Assembly: GCF_000281975.1 (NCBI RefSeq)
Contig: NZ_AKKE01000061.1
Span: 1 to 39,472, forward strand
DNA from: Novosphingobium sp. AP12
Lineage (GTDB): Bacteria; Pseudomonadota; Alphaproteobacteria; Sphingomonadales; Sphingomonadaceae
Direction: 5' to 3'
DNA: 39,472 nt
In this document: piece by piece, positions 1 through 6,969 of the stretch
How the letters are laid out: every line of letters begins with the position of its first letter
Position numbering within the stretch: position 1 is the first letter of the stretch
Notes under the pieces: generated by a model
Database searches by the model: none
Seen by the model: only the letters and a program-made list of their open reading frames with translations
What the model was told of the DNA's origin: nothing
Position numbers and translations under genes: made by a program

Positions 1-1
1 G

Positions 2-742
2 CTCGCCTATTGGGAGCGGCTCGCCGCCATCATCGAGCGTGAGCCGCTCGCCGAGCGCGACCACTTCTTTCTCGAGATGCTGAAGCCGCTGGGTATCGCC
101 AGGGGGCGGCCCTTCGAACCCGATGCCCGGCAGTCCGGGCTGCTCGAGGAAGGCGCGCTGGTGGGCGAGGCGATGGCGAAGGCCAACACCTACGATCGCC
201 GCTTCCCGAACGTGAAGTATCGGGCCGGCGCCGACTGGGACCACGCACTCAACCTGGATGCGGACGATCCGGCCGAGTACTGGGACCGTTTGGACGAGCG
301 CGCCTCGTGGTTCTACGAGGCTTATTCCGCGGCCGCCGACATGTCGCCGAACAAGCCGGGGACGGCGTCCTCAGCCTACCTCGGTGCCTACCGCGACAGC
401 GCCGGGGACTGGCTCGACGGTGCCTGCACCTACCGCCTGCGGGTGCCTGCAAATCCGCCGGCCGACCTGTTCTGGTCGCTCACCCTCTATGACCTCGACA
501 CCCGCTCTCTGCTGCTCAACGACCAGAAGATTGCGGACCGCTCGTCGCGCATGGACCTGAAGGTCAACGACGACGGTTCGGTGGACCTGTGGTGCGGTCC
601 GCAGCGGCCGCAGGGCTTCGACCGGAACTGGATTCCCACTGTGCCGGGACGCGGCTGGTTCGCCTACTTCCGCCTCTATGAGCCGACCGCAAGATACTTC
701 GACGCCAGTTGGCCACTGCCGGACTTCCAGCGGACGGGTTGA
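2..742 (+). CDS. DUF1254/DUF1214 domain protein, C-terminal part
   Basis: The frame is open from the first bases of the window, so the true start lies upstream; the ATG at 77 is internal. The visible 246 residues end in a DUF1214-type domain: an YRLRVP strand, a segment reading WSLTLYD, then NDDGSVDLWCGPQ and a final W-F-A-Y-F-R-L-Y-E-P strand before the stop. Proteins with the DUF1254 plus DUF1214 arrangement are widespread in bacteria and have no agreed function. The stop lies 3 bp from the stop of the convergent dehydratase gene. The family assignment is from recognised motifs; no function can be read from the sequence. Confidence 0.85.
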   Translation, partial: LAYWERLAAIIEREPLAERDHFFLEMLKPLGIARGRPFEPDARQSGLLEEGALVGEAMAKANTYDRRFPNVKYRAGADWDHALNLDADDPAEYWDRLDERASWFYEAYSAAADMSPNKPGTASSAYLGAYRDSAGDWLDGACTYRLRVPANPPADLFWSLTLYDLDTRSLLLNDQKIADRSSRMDLKVNDDGSVDLWCGPQRPQGFDRNWIPTVPGRGWFAYFRLYEPTARYFDASWPLPDFQRTG

Positions 743-745
743 GGC

Positions 746-1036
746 TCAGGCGATCGAATCGATGAACTTCGCCATCGCCACGTCGCGGGTGCTGAGGCCG
801 TTCGCATCGTGGGTGGTCAGCGTGATCCGAACGGCCGAGTAGACGTTGAACCACTCCGGATGATGATCCGCCTTGTCCGCGTAGATCGCCACGCGGGTCA
901 TGAACCCGAACGCCTCGTTGAAGTCGGCGAACTTCAGCTCCTTCTCGATGGCGAGACCATCTTGGCGCAGCGCCCAGCCGGAGAGCGCCGCAAGGGCTTC
1001 GTCGGCTTCGGCGTCGGTCAGGCGGGCAATGGGCAT
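746..1036 (-). CDS. 4a-hydroxytetrahydrobiopterin dehydratase (PCD/DCoH family)
   Basis: This 96-residue protein has the normal length for pterin-4a-carbinolamine dehydratase. The family active-site pattern is present: His58-His59-Pro60 followed by Trp62, with a second histidine at about 76 in the TTHD segment. The enzyme dehydrates 4a-hydroxytetrahydropterin, recycling the cofactor of phenylalanine hydroxylase-type enzymes, and acts in the cytoplasm. No aromatic amino acid hydroxylase gene is nearby, so its partner must lie elsewhere. The gene is divergent from ccmA, with only 47 bp between the two starts, which must hold both control regions. It converges on the DUF1214 gene. Confidence 0.93.
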   Translation of the reverse strand: MPIARLTDAEADEALAALSGWALRQDGLAIEKELKFADFNEAFGFMTRVAIYADKADHHPEWFNVYSAVRITLTTHDANGLSTRDVAMAKFIDSIA

Positions 1037-1083
1037 TTCGGTCTCCTTGGCAGGGCCACGCGTTTCACCTATCGCTCCGCCCC

Positions 1084-1674
1084 ATGCAAGAGGCTGAACC
1101 CGCGCGCGTTACCGTGACCGACCTGGCGTGCAGGCGCGGCGACCGGATGCTGTTCGCGCGCCTGTCGCTAGCGCTCGGCGCGGGCGAGGCGGTGCAGGTC
1201 GCCGGGCACAACGGCATCGGCAAGTCGAGCCTGCTGCGCATCGTCGCGGGGCTGGCCCCTGCCTATGCGGGTTCGGTCAGCGTGGAGGGTGCTATCGGCC
1301 TGCTCGACGAGCGGCCCGCGCTCGATCCCGCATTGCCGCTGGGCAAGGCGCTGGCGTTCTGGGCCCTGCTCGACGGCGATGCGGGCACCGACCACCTGCG
1401 CCGCCTGGGCCTCGCCGCGTTGCTCGACGTGCCGGTGCGCTACCTCTCCACCGGCCAGAAGAAGCGCGCCGCGCTCGCCCGTTTGCTGGGGCAGAAGGCG
1501 CAGGTATGGCTGCTGGACGAACCGCTCAATGGGCTCGACAGCCACGCGGCAGAGCTCACCGAAGCCATCGTCGCCGAGCATTGCGCGAGCGGCGGCATCG
1601 CCGTGATCGCCTCGCACCAGCCGTTCCGCCTGGCCGGGATGCGCGTGCTGCCTCTGCCGGAATACGCGGCATGA
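1084..1674 (+). CDS. ccmA: Heme exporter ATP-binding protein CcmA
   Basis: This 196-residue protein is a compact ABC ATPase of the length usual for CcmA. Walker A is GHNGIGKSS at residues 41-49, the ABC signature LSTGQ is at 121-125, Walker B is VWLLDEP at 141-147, and the H-loop histidine is at 178. CcmA pairs with CcmB on the cytoplasmic face of the inner membrane; the CcmAB(C) complex uses ATP to release holo-CcmE for cytochrome c maturation. The stop codon overlaps the ccmB start (ATGATG at 1671), indicating translational coupling. A generic ABC ATPase is an alternative, but the ccmB neighbour makes ccmA by far the best call. Confidence 0.95.
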   Translation: MQEAEPARVTVTDLACRRGDRMLFARLSLALGAGEAVQVAGHNGIGKSSLLRIVAGLAPAYAGSVSVEGAIGLLDERPALDPALPLGKALAFWALLDGDAGTDHLRRLGLAALLDVPVRYLSTGQKKRAALARLLGQKAQVWLLDEPLNGLDSHAAELTEAIVAEHCASGGIAVIASHQPFRLAGMRVLPLPEYAA

Positions 1675-2330
1675 TGGGGCGCGTGACGACCCTGCTGCGC
1701 CGCGACCTCGCGCGGCTGCTGCTCGGCGGCAAGGGCGGCGGGGCGCTGCTGCCGGTGCTGTTCTTCCTCTCGGTGGCAATGCTCTATCCCTTCGCGGTGG
1801 GCCCCGACGCGCCGCTGCTGGCGCGGACCGGCGGCGGGGTGATCTGGGTCGCCGCGCTGCTCGCCGCGATCCTCCCGCTCGACCGGCTGGTGGAGCCCGA
1901 CATCGAACTCGGCCTGTTCGACCAGTGGGCGCTGCGCGGCATCTCCGAGGAACTGGTGATCGCCGTGCGCGTCCTCGCCCACTGGCTGAGCTTCGGGCCG
2001 CCGCTGATGCTCGCCGCGCTCCCCGCCGCCGCGCTGCTCGGGCTCGACGGTGCAACCCTGCGCATCGTCGAGATTGGGCTGCTGGCGGGCACGCCGGGCC
2101 TTGCCGCGCTGGGCGTCACCGTCGCCGCGCTGACCGCCGGCCTGCGCGGAGGGGCGGCGCTTTCGGGCCTGCTGGTGATCCCGATGGCCGTGCCGGTGCT
2201 GATCTTCGGCGCCGGTAGCCTCGGCACCGGAGGCACCAGCGGCCTGGCGCTGACCGCCGCCGCCAGCCTAGTGCTGATCGCCATCGCGCCCTTCGCGGGA
2301 GGGGCGGCGGTGCGCGCCTCGCGGGGGTGA
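1671..2330 (+). CDS. ccmB: Heme exporter membrane protein CcmB
   Basis: The start is placed at the ATG at 1671, which overlaps the ccmA stop by 4 bp. An upstream extension in this frame would run through ccmA and is not used. The 219 residues match the usual CcmB length. The protein is very hydrophobic, with about six membrane segments (roughly residues 25-43, 55-70, 95-125, 130-155, 160-185 and 190-212) and an early RRDL motif before the first helix. It is the membrane partner of CcmA in the heme/CcmE system of cytochrome c maturation. No ccmC or ccmD follows: the next gene is a cysteine synthase after 60 bp, so the rest of the ccm system must be elsewhere. Confidence 0.93.
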   Translation: MMGRVTTLLRRDLARLLLGGKGGGALLPVLFFLSVAMLYPFAVGPDAPLLARTGGGVIWVAALLAAILPLDRLVEPDIELGLFDQWALRGISEELVIAVRVLAHWLSFGPPLMLAALPAAALLGLDGATLRIVEIGLLAGTPGLAALGVTVAALTAGLRGGAALSGLLVIPMAVPVLIFGAGSLGTGGTSGLALTAAASLVLIAIAPFAGGAAVRASRG

Positions 2331-2332
2331 CC

Positions 2333-2357
2333 CGCAAGTTTGCGATCAAATCATTTG
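2333..2357. promoter_or_regulatory. Two small palindromes upstream of cysK
   Basis: The 60-bp gap between ccmB and cysK carries CGCAA-GT-TTGCG (2333-2344) and then CAAAT-C-ATTTG (2347-2357). Perfect dyads this close together in a short, relatively AT-rich gap suggest an operator or promoter element for cysK. No clean -35/-10 pair can be picked, so this is only a candidate. Confidence 0.25.
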
Positions 2358-2390
2358 CGCCGGGCTTCCGGTCTTCCTAACTCTCGCGCC

Positions 2391-3416
2391 ATGACCGCCT
2401 CCCAGACCGCCGCGCCGCCCGCCCAGCCCTCCAGCCTCGACCTCATCGGCAATACGCCGCTCGTGCTCCTCAAGGGCCCGAGCGAGGCCGCCGGCTGCGA
2501 AATCTGGGGCAAGTGCGAGTTCGCCAACCCCGGCGCCTCGGTGAAGGACCGTGCGGCGCTGTGGATCGTGCGCGACGCCGAGGAGAAGGGCGCGCTCCTG
2601 CCCGGCGGGACCATCGTCGAGGGCACCGCAGGCAACACCGGCATCGGCATCGCGCTCGTCGCCAACGCGCTGGGCTACAAGACGATCATCGTCATGCCCG
2701 AGACCCAGTCGCGCGAGAAGATGGACACCCTGCGCGCACTCGGCGCCGAACTGGTGCTGGTCCCCGCCGCGCCATTCTCGAACCCCGGCCACTTCGTCCA
2801 CACCTCGCGCCGCCTCGCCGAGGACACCCAGGGCGCGATCTGGGCCAACCAGTTCGACAACATCGCCAATCGCAAGGCCCATATCGAATCGACCGCGCCC
2901 GAGATCTGGGAGCAGATGCAGGGCCGGATCGATGGGTTCACCTGCGCGGCCGGCACCGGCGGCACCATCGCCGGCACCGGCATGGGCCTCAAGGCCTTCG
3001 ACGAGAACGTGACGATCGCGCTGACCGACCCCTACGGCGCTGCGCTCTACAACTACTACGCGCATGGCGAACTGAAGGCCGAGGGCAATTCCGTCGCCGA
3101 GGGCATCGGGCAGGGGCGCATCACTGCCAACCTCGAAGGCGCGCCGATCGACACCCAGTTCCGCGTCTCCGACGAGGAGGGCCTCGAATGGGTCGCTCGC
3201 CTGCTGAGCGAGGAAGGGCTGTGCCTCGGCCTGTCGTCCGGCATCAACGTGGCGGGGGCGGTTGCGCTGGGCCGCAAGCTGGTCGCAGAAGGCAGGGCCG
3301 AGCCCCGCGTCGCCACGATCCTGTGCGACACCGGCTTCCGCTACCTCTCCTCGCTCTACAATGCGGAGTGGCTCGAGGCGAAAGGCCTGCCGGTCTTCCC
3401 ATGGCTCGTGAAGTGA
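2391..3416 (+). CDS. cysK: Cysteine synthase A (O-acetylserine sulfhydrylase)
   Basis: The start is the ATG at 2391; an earlier in-frame start at 2340 would add residues from the control region. The product is a 341-residue fold-type II PLP enzyme. The PLP lysine is Lys52 in the GASVKDR motif, the substrate loop TAGNTG is at 79-84, and a glycine-rich phosphate loop (GTGGTIAGTG) and an LSSGIN segment follow. It condenses O-acetylserine with sulfide to give cysteine. It is somewhat longer than the roughly 310 residues of enteric CysK, with a short Ala/Pro N-terminal tail, and the loop has A where many family members have S. A cystathionine beta-synthase-like or CysM-like specificity cannot be excluded from sequence alone. 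Confidence 0.85.
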   Translation: MTASQTAAPPAQPSSLDLIGNTPLVLLKGPSEAAGCEIWGKCEFANPGASVKDRAALWIVRDAEEKGALLPGGTIVEGTAGNTGIGIALVANALGYKTIIVMPETQSREKMDTLRALGAELVLVPAAPFSNPGHFVHTSRRLAEDTQGAIWANQFDNIANRKAHIESTAPEIWEQMQGRIDGFTCAAGTGGTIAGTGMGLKAFDENVTIALTDPYGAALYNYYAHGELKAEGNSVAEGIGQGRITANLEGAPIDTQFRVSDEEGLEWVARLLSEEGLCLGLSSGINVAGAVALGRKLVAEGRAEPRVATILCDTGFRYLSSLYNAEWLEAKGLPVFPWLVK

Positions 3417-3432
3417 TATAAACGGTCCGTCT

Positions 3433-3804
3433 ATGGCAGGAAACATTCCGCCTTTTATGGTCGATCCGAAAAGCATCCTCGAACCGCTGCAGGCGCCGAC
3501 GCACTTCATGCCGCCGTCCGCGCGAGAGTTGCGCTCGCAGGCCGTGTACCGATTGCAGATCGGCCTGTTCGGCCTGTTCGCGATGCTGCTGATCGTCGGC
3601 CTCGCCAACATCATCCGCGATCGGCTCCGGCTTTCCGAGACGACGGACCCGATCCAGCAGGTCGTCGCGGTGGACGCCAAGCCGACCCGCACCGCGAGCG
3701 ATCCGCTCGCCGACATCGGCGTCGTCCCCGCCTCTGACCCCACGCCTACGCCGACGCCCTCTCCGGATGTTTCCGGCGAACCCGGTGCGCCGGCCGCCCC
3801 GTAA
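3433..3804 (+). CDS. Small single-pass membrane protein, unknown function
   Basis: This 123-residue protein has a cytoplasmic-type N-terminus of about 40 residues, one clear membrane helix at about 43-60 (GLFGLFAMLLIVGLANI), and a proline/threonine-rich tail with a TPTPTP run near residue 104. No catalytic motif is visible and I do not recognise the family. It starts 16 bp after cysK and its stop lies 1 bp before the preferred GTG start of the lipoprotein gene, so the two are probably co-transcribed and may act together at the inner membrane. Confidence 0.75.
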   Translation: MAGNIPPFMVDPKSILEPLQAPTHFMPPSARELRSQAVYRLQIGLFGLFAMLLIVGLANIIRDRLRLSETTDPIQQVVAVDAKPTRTASDPLADIGVVPASDPTPTPTPSPDVSGEPGAPAAP

Positions 3805-3805
3805 G

Positions 3806-4597
3806 GTGCGCCTCAAGCCGGTCCTGCTCCTTGCCCTCGCGCTGGCCGGGTGCGGCGAGGGCGGGGCGGTATCGTCACGGGCACCGGAGACGATCGGGCT
3901 CTACTCCAGCCTGCCGATCACCTGGAACGAAAGCGCCGACATTCGCGGCCTGCTCTCGGACGACACACTTCCGCACTGGGCACTGACCACGCTGCGCCAG
4001 CGCGGACGGGTGATCCCGCTCGACACGCTGGCGAACGGCGCGGGCAAGCTCCCGCTCCCGGCGACCGCCATTCTGATCCTCGCGCAGCCGCGTCCGCTGA
4101 TGCCGCAGGAGAACGTCGCGCTCGACGCCTGGGTACGCGGCGGGGGCCGGGTGCTGCTGCTGGCCGACCCGATGCTCACCGCCCATTCGCTGTTCGGCCC
4201 CGGCGATCCCCGCCGCCCACAGGACATTGCGATGCTCTCTCCGATCCTTGCGCGCTGGGGGCTCACGCAGGAGTTCGACGACGAGCAGGCCGCCGGCGAA
4301 CATGTCGTGCGCCTGCCCGAGGGCGACCTGCCGGTGAACCTCCCGGGCCGATTCCGCCTTTCGGGGATGAACGGGGATGGGGCCGGAATGGGGACGGCCG
4401 GGGAAACGGTCTCCAACTGCCAGGTCGAGGCGGAAGGACTGGTCGCGGATTGCACGGCCGCAAAGGGCCGCATTCTTGCGCTTTCCGACGCTGCGCTGCT
4501 CGAGAATCCGGAGGAACCGGGCGCGGTCCAACTGCGCCGCATGATTCTCGGCGCCTTGCTCGATCGTGTGTCTGCTAGAGGCATTTCGGGGAAATGA
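3806..4597 (+). CDS. Lipoprotein with GldG/DUF4350-like domain, unknown function
   Basis: The preferred start is GTG at 3806, giving a 263-residue protein with a classic lipoprotein signal: an MRLKP n-region, a hydrophobic core and a lipobox ending in Cys16 (LALAGC). An ATG at 3767 in the same frame gives a longer n-region and a 38-bp overlap with the upstream gene. After the cysteine come an ETIGLYSSLPI strand, an AILILAQPRPL strand, then LDAWVRGGGRVLLLADP. This layout resembles the Rossmann-like domain seen in GldG/DUF4350-type proteins of gliding and ABC systems (inference). The coding region has unusual GGG/GGA-rich patches at about 4366-4411. The stop abuts the G-rich repeat upstream of mraZ. 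Confidence 0.7.
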   Translation: MRLKPVLLLALALAGCGEGGAVSSRAPETIGLYSSLPITWNESADIRGLLSDDTLPHWALTTLRQRGRVIPLDTLANGAGKLPLPATAILILAQPRPLMPQENVALDAWVRGGGRVLLLADPMLTAHSLFGPGDPRRPQDIAMLSPILARWGLTQEFDDEQAAGEHVVRLPEGDLPVNLPGRFRLSGMNGDGAGMGTAGETVSNCQVEAEGLVADCTAAKGRILALSDAALLENPEEPGAVQLRRMILGALLDRVSARGISGK

Positions 4598-4643
4598 TGG
4601 GGATGGGCGGGGAAGCCATGGGGATGGCGGGGGATTGCTGGGT
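4597..4643 (+). repeat. G-rich 21-bp direct repeat upstream of mraZ
   Basis: Two units, 4597-4617 and 4618-4638, match at about 16 of 21 positions and both begin ATGGGGATGG. A third TGGG follows at 4639. The TGGG cores are thus spaced about 20-21 bp apart, two helical turns. The repeat starts at the last base of the lipoprotein stop codon. It may be a protein-binding array, or a simple G-rich repeat. Confidence 0.5.
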
Positions 4644-4937
4644 TTTCGCCGGTAAAATCAGCGATTCCCAGGACGTTACATCGACCCTGTCGATCCCGGA
4701 AAGCCCTGGGTAGACCAACACCCGGCCGTCGCGCGGTCCGGTTCGGGGGATAAATCACCTGCTTTCCCCAAATTTCCCTTTAATCGCCTGATTTCCCGTT
4801 ATAGAAGAACGGTCAATCGGAATGGCTGAGTCTCGCCGTGTCTCATGGAGATGCGGGGCCCGGATGCGCGCGTGCGTGTTCGGGGCAGGGCTCGGCTGTG
4901 TCCGGGATGGTCACTTCAGGGGCGAAAACAGGCGGAC
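4598..4937 (+). promoter_or_regulatory. Control region and leader of the dcw cluster (no gene)
   Basis: This 340-bp stretch holds no convincing gene. It contains the G-rich repeat (4597-4643), a CCCAGG/CCTGGG dyad (4667-4672 with 4705-4710), the TTTCCC array (4763-4797) and a TATAGA hexamer at 4800-4805 that could be a -10 element. Two GANTC sites, the CcrM methylation target, occur at 4663 and 4828. In Caulobacter, CcrM/GcrA act on several division genes; one or two GANTC sites in 340 bp is close to chance here. A transcript from the TATAGA would have a leader of about 130 nt before mraZ. Confidence 0.5.
4763..4798 (-). promoter_or_regulatory. Candidate MraZ operator (GGGAAA repeats)
   Basis: On the minus strand GGGAAA occurs three times: the complements of TTTCCC at 4763, 4773 and 4792. 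The first two are exactly 10 bp apart and the third is 19 bp further. The array sits just upstream of the possible -10 at 4800. MraZ in E. coli binds direct TGGG-type repeats with a 10-bp period upstream of its own gene, so the arrangement fits autoregulation. The assignment to MraZ is inference from period, location and G-rich core. Confidence 0.45.
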
Positions 4938-5441
4938 ATGGCTGGGCAGCCGTTCATCTACAGCGGGCAGGGCTTTTCGCTTCTACGCGACAAGAACCGC
5001 TTCGTGCTGCCGAACGTGCTTCGCTCGACCGTGCGCGATTCGAGCAGCCGCGACGTGCTGTTCCTCGCCAAGCATCCCGAGTGGAAGTGCCTCGTCGGCT
5101 TCGGCCAGTCGCGCGTCGACGAGTTCGAAGCGCAGCTAGACGCCGAGCAGGCCCGCGCGGACGGCGCCGGCCGCCCCTTCAATCGCGACAAGCGCGCGAT
5201 GCAGCTCTACAATTTCCAGCAGGTGCCGTTCGACGGCAGCGGCCGCTTCACCATGCCCGAGGCCCTGACCAGCCTTGCCGCGCTGGATGACCAGCTGTTC
5301 TTCCAGGGCATCGGCCGCACGATCCTGATCTGGAACCCTGAAGAACTCTACAAGCTCGCCGACGATCCCGAGTTCGAGGCCGCGATCGCGACCTGCCGCT
5401 CGCTGCAGGACGCCGAGCAGGCCAAGGCGAAGAAGAAGTGA
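4938..5441 (+). CDS. mraZ: Transcriptional regulator MraZ
   Basis: The start is ATG 4938, preceded by AGGCGGA. An upstream in-frame ATG at 4845 would add 31 low-quality residues not typical of the family. The 167-residue product has the duplicated SpoVT-AbrB-like beta domain: a first copy with [14 protein letters not shown] (about 13-26) and a second copy around [11 protein letters not shown] (about 97-107). MraZ forms a ring that binds direct repeats at the head of the dcw operon and controls it; it is also reported to counteract RsmH in E. coli. Its stop overlaps the rsmH GTG start by 4 bp. Confidence 0.95.
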   Translation: MAGQPFIYSGQGFSLLRDKNRFVLPNVLRSTVRDSSSRDVLFLAKHPEWKCLVGFGQSRVDEFEAQLDAEQARADGAGRPFNRDKRAMQLYNFQQVPFDGSGRFTMPEALTSLAALDDQLFFQGIGRTILIWNPEELYKLADDPEFEAAIATCRSLQDAEQAKAKKK

Positions 5442-6439
5442 GTACGCCCGACCAGCCCCACATCCCCGTGCTCCTTGAGGAGGTTGTCGCCGCCCTGAAC
5501 CCCCGGGGCGGCGACATCATCGTAGATGCGACGCTGGGCGCAGGCGGCTACACGCGCCGCCTGCTCGACACGGGCGCGACGGTGCACGCCTTCGACCGCG
5601 ATCCAGACGCGATCGCCGCGATTGTGGGAAATCCGGGGAAATGGCCGGAACTCGCCGAAAATCCGCCCCGCCTCGTGTTGCACGCCCGCCGCTTCTCCGA
5701 AATGGTCGAAGGGTTGGCGGACGCAGGGGTAGACAGCGTTGACGGCGTGGTGATGGACATCGGGGTGTCGTCCATGCAGCTGGACCAGGCGGGCCGGGGC
5801 TTCGCGTTCGGCGCCGACGGCCCCCTCGACATGCGCATGAGCCAGGACGGCATGTCTGCCGCCGACTTCTGCAACGAGGCCGACGAGACCCAGATCGCCG
5901 ACGTGCTGTTCCTCTACGGGGAGGAACGCCAGTCGCGCCGGGTCGCCCGCGCGATCGTCGCCGCGCGCCCGCTCGAGACCACCGCCGATCTCGCCCGCGC
6001 GGTGCGCAAGGCGGTGGGCTACAACCCCGCCTACAAGGGCAGCAACGCCCCCAAGGACCCGGCGATCCGCAGCTTCCAGGCGATCCGCATCCACGTGAAT
6101 GGAGAGCTGGACGAGCTGGACGCCGCACTCGATGCTTCCGAGGTGTTGCTGCGCGAGGGCGGACGCCTGGCCGTGGTGACATTCCACAGCCTGGAAGACC
6201 GCAAGGTGAAGCGCTTCCTGCGCGATGCCAGCAGCGCCGGCAAGACCACCTCGCGCTACCTGCCGCAGGCCGCCGCCGCGCCCGCGCCGTTCGAGGTCGC
6301 CGGCAAGGCGGTCCGCCCCGGCGAGGCCGAACTGGCCGTCAATCCCCGCTCGCGCTCCGCCACCCTGCGCAGCGCGGTCCGCACCGCTACCCCCCCGAGA
6401 AACCCTGTTGGGACCCCCAACCACAGGAGCGCCGCATGA
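5438..6439 (+). CDS. rsmH: 16S rRNA (cytosine(1402)-N4)-methyltransferase
   Basis: This 333-residue RsmH (MraW) starts at a GTG overlapping mraZ. Family motifs are HIPVLLEEV at 8-16, the SAM-binding [10 protein letters not shown] at 30-39, FDRDP at 52-56, and later GPLDMRM and [12 protein letters not shown]. It adds the N4 methyl group to C1402 of 16S rRNA using S-adenosylmethionine. After FDRDPDAIA there is a slightly long stretch (residues 61-77, GNPGKWPEL...) not seen in the E. coli protein. The bases encoding it (5626-5642) repeat the GGGAAA pattern found upstream of mraZ. The stop overlaps ftsL (ATGA). Confidence 0.96.
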   Translation: MSTPDQPHIPVLLEEVVAALNPRGGDIIVDATLGAGGYTRRLLDTGATVHAFDRDPDAIAAIVGNPGKWPELAENPPRLVLHARRFSEMVEGLADAGVDSVDGVVMDIGVSSMQLDQAGRGFAFGADGPLDMRMSQDGMSAADFCNEADETQIADVLFLYGEERQSRRVARAIVAARPLETTADLARAVRKAVGYNPAYKGSNAPKDPAIRSFQAIRIHVNGELDELDAALDASEVLLREGGRLAVVTFHSLEDRKVKRFLRDASSAGKTTSRYLPQAAAAPAPFEVAGKAVRPGEAELAVNPRSRSATLRSAVRTATPPRNPVGTPNHRSAA

Positions 6440-6969
6440 ACTTCACCAGTGACCGTGTCCGATCGATCGGCTGGATTTCCGTGCTGGTGGTCTGCGGGGC
6501 GATGACGATCGGCCTCACGCTGCGCGTCAACGCAGTCAAGAGCCAGGTCCACGACACCGAGAAGAAGATCGTCTGGGTCAAGCAGGACATCGACTTCTTC
6601 GAGACGGAGTTCGCGACCCGCTCCAACCAGCAGGCGCTCAAGCAGCTCAACGACCTCGAGTTCGGCTACAAGGCGCCGATGGCGGCGCAGTACATCGAGG
6701 GCGAGCGGCAGCTGGCGGCGCTGGGCGCGGTGCCGGGACCGGGCGCTCCCGCGCCGATCCGCTACGCCAACGCCGAAAAGCCCGAGGGTAAGCAGGGCTC
6801 GCTGCTGGCGATGGTCTCGCCGGTCAGCGGCGCCACCGCTGCCGCGCTGCCCGAAGCGCCGAAGGCAGGGAAGGGCCGCGATCCCGAGCGCGAGGCGATG
6901 GCCCGCGACGCTGCGGCGATCGGCAAGCGGCTCGCCCGCATCGAAGTGGCGGAGGCTGCCCAGCAGTGA
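6436..6969 (+). CDS. ftsL: Cell division protein FtsL
   Basis: This is a 177-residue bitopic protein with a short cytoplasmic N-terminus, one membrane helix at about 11-30 ([19 protein letters not shown]), and then a coiled-coil-like segment rich in K, Q, E and L (about 33-75). The C-terminal third is Ala/Pro-rich and longer than in enteric FtsL. Sequence identity in this family is low; the call rests on topology and on its position between rsmH and ftsI. FtsL joins FtsB and FtsQ in the complex that activates FtsWI at the septum. It overlaps both neighbours by 4 bp. Confidence 0.88.
   Translation: MNFTSDRVRSIGWISVLVVCGAMTIGLTLRVNAVKSQVHDTEKKIVWVKQDIDFFETEFATRSNQQALKQLNDLEFGYKAPMAAQYIEGERQLAALGAVPGPGAPAPIRYANAEKPEGKQGSLLAMVSPVSGATAAALPEAPKAGKGRDPEREAMARDAAAIGKRLARIEVAEAAQQ

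Noticed and set aside
4845..4937. Upstream extension of mraZ from an ATG at 4845
   Set aside because: The added 31 residues are Arg/Gly-rich and unlike MraZ; the ATG at 4938 has a ribosome binding site and gives the family start.
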